Assembly (NCBI GenBank): GCA_045635885.1
Contig: JAZTWO010000043.1
Location: 1 to 10,112, forward strand
Length of the DNA stretch: 10,112 bases
Origin: RGIG4608 sp045635885
GTDB lineage: Bacteria > Bacillota > Clostridia > Oscillospirales > CAG-272
Direction: 5' to 3'
Part shown: positions 4,930 through 10,112 of the stretch, piece by piece
Numbering within the stretch: position 1 is the first letter of the stretch
How the letters are laid out: every line of letters starts with the position of its first letter
Translations under genes and position numbers: made by a program
Notes under the pieces: model-generated
Databases searched by the model: none
What the model saw: the letters and a program-made list of their open reading frames with translations, nothing else
Told to the model about the DNA's origin: nothing

Positions 4930-6237
4930 ATGAAAGATATACAATGTGCGACAAATGGCGAGCGCATAAGAGTTTATAAATATCACACAGATAAGTTCAA
5001 AAGCGAGAATATAAGCATATATTTTGAGCTTCCTGTGAATAAAGAAAAATCCGTGGCACGCTCGTTGCTTTTGTCGGTGCTTAAAAGGGGGACTGAAAAA
5101 TACCCCTCGCAAAAGCATATAAACGAGCGACTTGATGAGCTTTATGCAACGCTTGTCAACCTTAAAAATCAAAAGTTTGAGGGCGTTCAACTGCTTGGAA
5201 TTTCTGCCGACGTTATCTGCTCCTCATACACCGAAAATTGTGAGGATCTTTTGGATGACGCACTTGAGGTTATTCAGCAAATTAGCCATCATCCACGCTT
5301 TGATAAAACAACTCATACCTTTTCTCAAGAGTATATTCAAAGCGAAAAAGAGAATTACAAAAGCATAATTTTGTCGCAAATTAATGAGCCACGCACCTAT
5401 GCAGCAATAAGATGTAGAGAGGAGATGTTTGCTTCTCTTGACCTTTCAAGCCGCCTTGAAGATATGTGCGACAAAATTGATGCTGTGACGAATGAAGAAA
5501 TATATGAATGTTACAACGAGCTTATAAAAACTGCTAAAATTGTTGTTTTTTATGTTGGACAACGAAGTGCAGATGAAATTTGCGAAAAGGTTTCGGCAAT
5601 AATTAATGCAAATTATGTGCCAAATACTGTGAAAATGGATATAAATCCCAAGCTTTTAGAAAATCTTGACGAGCCGCAGATTATTGTTGAAAGCTCGGCA
5701 ATATCTCAGGGCAGACTTGTAATGGGCTTTAACTGTGTCACAACGTGGAGGGATGAGGAATATTATGCAACTCTTCTTTGCAACGAAATTCTCGGCTCAT
5801 CCCCAATTTCAAAGCTTATGATGAACGTTCGTGAGGCACTTTCTCTCTGCTATGAATGTTCCTCAATTTACAATAGTGCAAGGGGCGCAATTTTTGTAAC
5901 CACGGGCATTGACTGTGAAAATTATGAGCTTGCCAAAACAGAGATAATTCACCAAATTGAAGATATAAAATCGGGCAAAATAAGTGAAGTTGAATTTTCT
6001 GCCGCAAAAAAATCCATTTTGAATGCATATAGTTCGCTTTGCGACTCTCCAAGTGCAATTGAAAGATTTTATCTTGGCAGAATAATTAATGAAATTGACG
6101 TTGACATTGCCGATTTTCTTCAAAAAATAGAGGGATTGACAATTGCAGACGTGGTTAACGCGGCGCAAAAAATCTCCCTTCACACCGTTTATTTTTTGCA
6201 GGGTAATGATACAGAAGGGGGCGATCTTTATGAATAG
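4930..6237 (+). CDS. yfmF: M16-family peptidase-like protein, inactive subunit (YfmF type)
   Basis: A 435-residue protein with the M16 (pitrilysin/insulinase) two-domain layout. The zinc motif is lost: where active members have HxxEH, this one has RSLLL (about residues 44-48) within VARSLLLSVLKRGTEKYP, still recognisable from the following hydrophobic and GT segment. The C-terminal half (from about 240) keeps the family's substrate-embracing domain, including GSSPISKLMMNVRE (ELG-like, about 289-302) and LCYECSSIY. It should be the non-catalytic partner of the next gene, as in other M16B heterodimers and in Bacillus YmfF/YmfH. A modest AAGAGAG (4914-4920) precedes the ATG. Its last 8 nt overlap the next start, consistent with coupled translation. 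In databases the pair is labelled as associated with EF-P 5-aminopentanol modification; no EF-P gene is in view. Confidence 0.87.
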   Translation: MKDIQCATNGERIRVYKYHTDKFKSENISIYFELPVNKEKSVARSLLLSVLKRGTEKYPSQKHINERLDELYATLVNLKNQKFEGVQLLGISADVICSSYTENCEDLLDDALEVIQQISHHPRFDKTTHTFSQEYIQSEKENYKSIILSQINEPRTYAAIRCREEMFASLDLSSRLEDMCDKIDAVTNEEIYECYNELIKTAKIVVFYVGQRSADEICEKVSAIINANYVPNTVKMDINPKLLENLDEPQIIVESSAISQGRLVMGFNCVTTWRDEEYYATLLCNEILGSSPISKLMMNVREALSLCYECSSIYNSARGAIFVTTGIDCENYELAKTEIIHQIEDIKSGKISEVEFSAAKKSILNAYSSLCDSPSAIERFYLGRIINEIDVDIADFLQKIEGLTIADVVNAAQKISLHTVYFLQGNDTEGGDLYE

Positions 6238-7510
6238 ATTTAAAACCTTTACTGACGAAAAGCTCTGTGAAAAATATTACTATATCAAGCACGAAAGCGG
6301 ACTTGACATCTATGTTTTTCCAAAGCAGATGACACTCAAAACCGCCCTGCTTGGTGTAAAATTCGGCTCGGTTTATGAAGAGGGAGCAGAAGTTGATGGC
6401 GAAATTAAGCATTTCCCGTCGGGAATAGCCCATTTTCTTGAGCATAAGCTCTTTTCTAACGAAAACGGAGTTGATGCAATTCAAGTTTTGGCATCAATTG
6501 GTGCGGACGCAAACGCATATACCTCAAATAATAAAACGGTTTATATGTTTTCTTGCACTGAAAATTTCTATGACTCCTTGTGCGAGCTTATCAACTTTGT
6601 TTACAATCCCTATTTTACAAAGAAAAATGTAAGTAGCGAGCGTGGAATTATCAAGCAAGAGATTAAAATGTGCCTTGATAGTCCCTATGACGTGGTTTCG
6701 CAAAACCTCTTGCTTGCACTTTTTGGCGATTGCAAGCTTTCAAACGACGTGCTTGGAACAGAAAAGAGCATTTCCAAAATAAGCGATAAAACTCTTTATG
6801 AGTGTTATAATAGCTTTTATAGATACTCCAATATGGCGCTTGTTGTGGCAGGGGACGTCGATGCACAGTCGGTTTTGTCAACCGTAGATAGCATTCTTCC
6901 CAAAAGGGAAGCGCAAAATGCCCCAATTTTGCCTAAATTAGCGTTTAACAGTGAGGTTGACTCACCCTATATTGAAAAAATAATGCCCGTTAGTCAACCG
7001 ATATTTGAGATTGGTATAAAGGACGATAAGCCAAGCGAAGAGCCGAGTGAAAGACTTAAAAAGGATGTTGCAATGACAATTCTTGGCGAGATGCTGTTCT
7101 CTCGTGCAAGTGATATTTACAACGAGCTTTTTGAGGGTGGATTTATAAACGAATCCTATTCTTATGGCTATTCAATCACTCGTGACGTGGCTTTTTATTC
7201 AATTTACGGAGAGGGGAATACCCCAAAGCTTGTTCTTGAAAAAATCAAGCAATACATAAGTAAAGTCAAAGAAAAAGGACTTAGCGAGCGTGATTTTATC
7301 AGATGCAAACGAGTTATGATGGCAGAATTTATCAGGGATTTCGACTCGGTAGACGACATTGCCAATTCGCTTTTGAATATCGTGTTTGACGGAAGCGATA
7401 TTTTTGAATACCGCAAGATAATTGAAGGTGTTTGCTTTGCAGACATTGAATATTGTCTTGAAAACTATTTTGATGATAAGCGCTTTGCGCTTTCAGTTAT
7501 AAAAAATTGA
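6230..7510 (+). CDS. yfmH: M16-family zinc metallopeptidase, active subunit (YfmH type)
   Basis: A 426-residue M16 peptidase. The inverted zinc motif HFLEH is at residues 68-72 (GIAHFLEHKLF), and E137 and E144 in SSERGIIKQEI give the E-x6-E pair that supplies the third zinc ligand. The segment GADANAYTSNNKTVYMFSC after it is typical of the family. The C-terminal domain runs from about residue 225, with SRASDIYNELFEGGFINESYSY. The start at 6230 is chosen because AAGGGGG (6215-6221) lies 8 nt upstream; the frame extends back to a TTG at 6143, but that would overlap the previous gene by 95 nt. It overlaps the catalytically dead partner by 8 nt, so an equimolar heterodimer is likely. No signal peptide is seen, which implies cytoplasmic action. 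The physiological substrate is not known from the sequence. Confidence 0.9.
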   Translation: MNRFKTFTDEKLCEKYYYIKHESGLDIYVFPKQMTLKTALLGVKFGSVYEEGAEVDGEIKHFPSGIAHFLEHKLFSNENGVDAIQVLASIGADANAYTSNNKTVYMFSCTENFYDSLCELINFVYNPYFTKKNVSSERGIIKQEIKMCLDSPYDVVSQNLLLALFGDCKLSNDVLGTEKSISKISDKTLYECYNSFYRYSNMALVVAGDVDAQSVLSTVDSILPKREAQNAPILPKLAFNSEVDSPYIEKIMPVSQPIFEIGIKDDKPSEEPSERLKKDVAMTILGEMLFSRASDIYNELFEGGFINESYSYGYSITRDVAFYSIYGEGNTPKLVLEKIKQYISKVKEKGLSERDFIRCKRVMMAEFIRDFDSVDDIANSLLNIVFDGSDIFEYRKIIEGVCFADIEYCLENYFDDKRFALSVIKN

Positions 7511-7546
7511 TTTTACTGTGTTTGCAGTAGAACGGAGGACCTAATT

Positions 7547-8491
7547 ATGAATGATATTACAGTTTCTTTCCCCGGTCTTGGAATAGACGGTGGAAGTCTT
7601 GACAACGTTGCCTTTACTCTCCCATTTGGAGAAAACGGATTTTCGGTAATGTGGTATGGCGTAGTAATTGCACTTGGTATGCTTATGGCAATCATCTATG
7701 CTACATACCGTTGCAAGCAGCACGGAATTAAATTTGATGACCTTATTGACATTGCTATATTCACAATTTTATTTGGTGTTATCGGCGCTCGACTTTACTA
7801 TGTTGCCTTCAATCCCGAAGGATTTGATACAATAGGCGATATTATTAACATTCGTTCAGGCGGACTTGCCATTTACGGTGGTATTATTGCAGGTGCTATA
7901 ACGGTTGCAGTTGTTTGTGTTGTTAAAAAGATTAGCTGGAGAAAGCTTTTCGACTGTGCAGGACCCGGTGTAATGCTTGCTCAGGCAATGGGACGTTGGG
8001 GCAACTTCTTCAACGGTGAAGCATACGGTAAATTAGTAGAAGAAGGACATCCTCTTTACTTTATGCGAATGGGACTTATCTCAAGAAACACATACGGTGA
8101 CTTTAACACATGGGATATGGTATATGTTCACCCATGCTTCCTTTACGAATGCATTTGGAACATAATCGGCTTTATTCTTATCAACATTTTCTATAAAAAG
8201 AAGAAGTTTGACGGTCAGATTGCACTTTACTACATTGGTTGGTATGGCTTTGGCAGAATGTTTATCGAAGGACTTAGAACAGATGCGCTCTTTATCGGAA
8301 ACTCCGGTATCAGAGTATCACAAATTCTTGGCTTCTTGCTCTTTGCCGTTTCAACTGCGCTTCTTATTATGGGACTTGTTTACGTTAAAAAGCACCCCAA
8401 TTCAAAGTTTGCAATTGCAAATAACGCTCCTGTAGTTGAAGAAGAGTGTGAAGAAGACGAAGAGTACGAAGAAGATGGCACAGATAATTGA
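7547..8491 (+). CDS. lgt: Phosphatidylglycerol--prolipoprotein diacylglyceryl transferase Lgt
   Basis: A 314-residue polytopic membrane enzyme that moves a diacylglyceryl group from phosphatidylglycerol to the lipobox cysteine of prolipoproteins, the first step of lipoprotein maturation. Signatures are GGLAIYGGIIAG (105-116), GRWGNFFNGEAYG (149-161), HPCFLYE (195-201) and GRMFIEGLRTD (236-246). R150, N153, E158, R237 and E241 match the conserved residues around E. coli R143, N146, E151, R239 and E243. The position of E. coli H103 is Tyr110 here, a change I recall as common in clostridial Lgt. After the last membrane segment (about 257-280) there is an acidic tail: 11 of residues 298-310 are Glu or Asp. 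GGAGG (7534-7538) is 8 nt before the ATG. The 36-nt gap from yfmH includes a small hairpin (7511-7532) without a T-run, so read-through is likely. Confidence 0.95.
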   Translation: MNDITVSFPGLGIDGGSLDNVAFTLPFGENGFSVMWYGVVIALGMLMAIIYATYRCKQHGIKFDDLIDIAIFTILFGVIGARLYYVAFNPEGFDTIGDIINIRSGGLAIYGGIIAGAITVAVVCVVKKISWRKLFDCAGPGVMLAQAMGRWGNFFNGEAYGKLVEEGHPLYFMRMGLISRNTYGDFNTWDMVYVHPCFLYECIWNIIGFILINIFYKKKKFDGQIALYYIGWYGFGRMFIEGLRTDALFIGNSGIRVSQILGFLLFAVSTALLIMGLVYVKKHPNSKFAIANNAPVVEEECEEDEEYEEDGTDN

Positions 8492-9317
8492 TGGAAAATT
8501 AATTTCTGCAAGGATCAGAGAAGAAATTGCAGAAAAGGTTAAAGAATACAACGCAAAAACGGGAAAATTACCCGGTCTTGCAGTTGTAATCGTTGGTGAA
8601 AATCCTGCATCACAGGTTTACGTTCGCAATAAGAAGAAGGCATGCGAGCAGGTTGGATTTAATTCTTGGGTGTATGAAATGCCCGAAAGTACAACTCAGG
8701 ACGAGCTTAACTCACTTATTGATAAACTCAATGAAGAAGCGGATGTTCACGGAATTTTGGTTCAGTTGCCACTTCCAAAGCATCTTGATGAGGAGCAGGT
8801 AATCTTGCGCATAAAACCCGAAAAGGACGTTGATGCCTTCCACCCGACAAACGTAGGTAGAATTACCATCGGCAATCCCAAATTCTTGCCATGCACACCT
8901 GCAGGCATAATGGAGCTGCTCCATCGCTCGAACATTGAAATTTCGGGCAAGGAGTGTGTGGTTATCGGTCGTTCAAACATCGTTGGCAAGCCAATGGCAT
9001 TGCTTTTGCTTTCAGAGAACGGAACAGTTACCGTTTGCCATAGCAAAACTCACAATTTGAAAGAGGTTTGCCGTCGTGCCGACATCCTCGTTGTTGCTAT
9101 CGGCAAGGCGGACTTTGTCAAAGCCGATATGGTGAAAGAGGGAGCGGTGGTAATTGACGTTGGAATGAATAGAAATGCCGAGGGCAAGCTTACGGGCGAC
9201 GTTGATTTTGCGTCGGTTAGCGAGATTGCTTCCTATATCACCCCCGTTCCCGGTGGTGTTGGCCCTATGACAATTACAATGCTTTTGCAAAATACACTTC
9301 GCGCGGCACAGGAATGA
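8475..9317 (+). CDS. folD: Bifunctional methylenetetrahydrofolate dehydrogenase/cyclohydrolase FolD
   Basis: A 280-residue FolD, which interconverts 5,10-methylene-THF, 5,10-methenyl-THF and 10-formyl-THF in the cytoplasm using NADP. The catalytic site is seen in YVRNKKKACEQVGF (Y49, K53), VQLPLP (Q97) and PEKDVDAFHP (D118). The nucleotide-binding Rossmann loop is GRSNIVGKP (165-173), and the C-terminal signature is PVPGGVGPMT (257-266). The start at 8475 (MAQIIDGK) overlaps lgt by 17 nt; a longer in-frame start at 8436 would add 13 basic residues unlike the family. No classical Shine-Dalgarno is present, only the GA-rich DNA coding the acidic Lgt tail (8438-8474), so translational coupling to lgt is likely. 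Length is normal and the gene is intact. Confidence 0.96.
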   Translation: MAQIIDGKLISARIREEIAEKVKEYNAKTGKLPGLAVVIVGENPASQVYVRNKKKACEQVGFNSWVYEMPESTTQDELNSLIDKLNEEADVHGILVQLPLPKHLDEEQVILRIKPEKDVDAFHPTNVGRITIGNPKFLPCTPAGIMELLHRSNIEISGKECVVIGRSNIVGKPMALLLLSENGTVTVCHSKTHNLKEVCRRADILVVAIGKADFVKADMVKEGAVVIDVGMNRNAEGKLTGDVDFASVSEIASYITPVPGGVGPMTITMLLQNTLRAAQE

Positions 9318-9318
9318 T

Positions 9319-9906
9319 ATGAAAATAATTGATATTTCACAAGAAGTTCTTTCTTGTAAGGTTTATGAGGGCGATCCTACCCCAAAAGTAAATAGGATAG
9401 TTGATATGGAGGATGGAGGGGTTTATAACCTCTCCACGCTTTCTTTATGTGCCCATAACGGAACGCACGTTGATGCTCCGCTTCACTTTTTAAGTGATGG
9501 GAGGAGCGTTGACCAAATCCCACTCGAAAATTTTGTGGGAGAATGCTACGTTGCATTGCATAGCGGAGAAATGAGCGCAAGTGATGCGTGCGAAATTCTC
9601 AAAATGGCAAGAACTTGCGGCGCAGATAAGCGCATTTTGATAAAAGGGGACTCCACCGTAACAAAAGAAGCCGCAACTGTGTTTGCGGATGCAGATATTT
9701 TGCTTATCGGAGTAGAAAGTCAAAGCGTTGGGCCGCTTAATTCTCCAATGCAGGTGCATAAAATTTTGCTTTCGAAAAACATCGTCTTGCTTGAGGGGAT
9801 TGTTCTTGATAACGCACAAGAGGGAAGATATATTCTAAGCTCCGCACCCCTTAACGTAAAGGGAATAGAAGGCTCTCCCTGTAGAGCAATTTTGATTGAG
9901 GAATAA
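9319..9906 (+). CDS. Cyclase/formamidase-family metal-dependent hydrolase (KynB-like)
   Basis: A 195-residue protein of the cyclase family (PF04199), which includes bacterial kynurenine formamidase KynB and several amide or lactone hydrolases. The metal site motif HNGTHVDAPLHF gives H46, H50 and D52, and H147 with E159 further on (VHKILLSKNIVLLEGIVLD) fits the 12-residue spacing of the second half of the site in KynB. Beginning DISQEV and the late LVLEG-type strand are also typical, and it seems complete. It starts 1 nt after the folD stop, with AGGA 5 nt before the ATG, so it is in the same transcript. The substrate is undetermined: the family is broad, and no other tryptophan-catabolism gene is visible. 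A formyl-amide substrate would make sense next to folD but is only an inference. Confidence 0.85.
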   Translation: MKIIDISQEVLSCKVYEGDPTPKVNRIVDMEDGGVYNLSTLSLCAHNGTHVDAPLHFLSDGRSVDQIPLENFVGECYVALHSGEMSASDACEILKMARTCGADKRILIKGDSTVTKEAATVFADADILLIGVESQSVGPLNSPMQVHKILLSKNIVLLEGIVLDNAQEGRYILSSAPLNVKGIEGSPCRAILIEE

Positions 9907-9907
9907 A

Positions 9908-9948
9908 GCACGAATCCGTGCGCCTGCCGATTAATTGGGATTTATCGG
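9908..9948. other. Two small hairpins after the cyclase gene
   Basis: GCACG-AATC-CGTGC (9908-9921) is a perfect 5-bp stem. CCGATTAA (9927-9934) and TTTATCGG (9941-9948) pair with one mismatch. Neither is followed by a T-run, so an intrinsic terminator is not supported. They may reduce read-through or stabilise the 3' end of the mRNA. Confidence 0.4.
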
Positions 9949-9971
9949 GGAGAAGATAGTTGAAGTAAATG

Positions 9972-10090
9972 CCCTCTCCGTCTTCGCCTACGGCAAATCC
10001 ACCTCTCCCTGAGTGAGAGGCTTTGATTTGTAAGCATTCGCTCGAAAAAGGCTCGCCCTTTGGGAGAGCTCCGCGTAAGCGGTGAGAGGG
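9972..10090. repeat. Multi-hairpin palindromic element, probable interspersed intergenic repeat
   Basis: A roughly 119-bp non-coding element bounded by CCCTCTC (9972-9978) and GAGAGGG (10084-10090). Inside are hairpins CCGT/ACGG (9978-9993), CCTCTC/GAGAGG (10002-10020), GCTCgCCC-TTT-GGGaGAGC (10051-10069) and CCGC-GTAA-GCGG (10071-10082). The pieces resemble repeats that I recall from gut clostridial genomes, with CTCTCC and GAGAGGG ends and short GGGAGAG stems. No ORF over 60 codons is present. The end of the window follows within 22 nt. Its GC content is higher than that of the left-end genes. It may be a non-autonomous mobile element or a transcript-end structure. Confidence 0.6.
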
Positions 10091-10112
10091 GTATTAACAT
10101 AAACTAACATCC

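Noticed and set aside
6143..6229. Longer N-terminus of the active M16 peptidase from TTG 6143
   Set aside because: It would overlap the previous gene by 95 nt and add a basic stretch unlike the family. ATG 6230 has a strong ribosome-binding site.
7511..7532. Hairpin between yfmH and lgt as a terminator
   Set aside because: The 8-bp stem (one G-T pair) lacks a following T-run and sits just before a good ribosome-binding site. Operon read-through is more likely.

Overview
The window reads as a low-GC Gram-positive chromosome, most likely from a member of the Clostridia (gut Oscillospirales- or Christensenellales-like). The reasons are AT-rich sequence, strong Shine-Dalgarno sites, near-consensus sigma-A promoters, the Firmicutes-type set ylxM-ffh-rpsP-khpA, and the paired M16 peptidase genes. 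The species cannot be fixed from the sequence alone. Most of the window is housekeeping. The accessory part is the left end, and there is a structured repeat at the right edge.

Left end (1-1730): the end of an open frame is followed by a strong sigma-A promoter (74-102). Two tandem, paralogous lipoprotein genes (135-914 and 918-1616) follow, 3 nt apart, with almost identical ends and different middles. A 24-codon mini-ORF (1620-1694) starts from the same duplicated junction. A hairpin at 1701-1719 closes this unit and also serves the convergent gene to its right.

Minus-strand block (1736-4808): reading leftward, a promoter at 4780-4808 drives ylxM, ffh, rpsP and khpA, which encode the SRP GTPase and its helix-turn-helix partner, ribosomal protein S16 and a small KH RNA-binding protein. 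A perfect 9-bp inverted repeat covers the predicted start of transcription. The operon ends at a hairpin (2424-2457) whose loop carries the -35 box of the next minus-strand gene, an unrecognised helical protein (1736-2389). The rimM-trmD-rplS genes that often follow rpsP are absent.

Plus-strand block (4867-9906): a divergent promoter drives five tightly packed genes. These are an M16-family protein lacking the zinc motif (yfmF type), its active HxxEH partner (yfmH type), lgt (prolipoprotein diacylglyceryl transferase), folD (methylene-THF dehydrogenase/cyclohydrolase) and a metal-dependent cyclase/formamidase-family hydrolase. Three of the four junctions overlap or are 1 nt apart, so one transcript is likely. 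Lgt would lipidate proteins such as the two encoded at the left end.

Right edge (9907-10112): no gene is visible. It holds small hairpins and a roughly 120-bp multi-hairpin element bounded by CCCTCTC/GAGAGGG, resembling an interspersed palindromic repeat. No CRISPR array, tRNA, rRNA, insertion sequence or new defence system was found.
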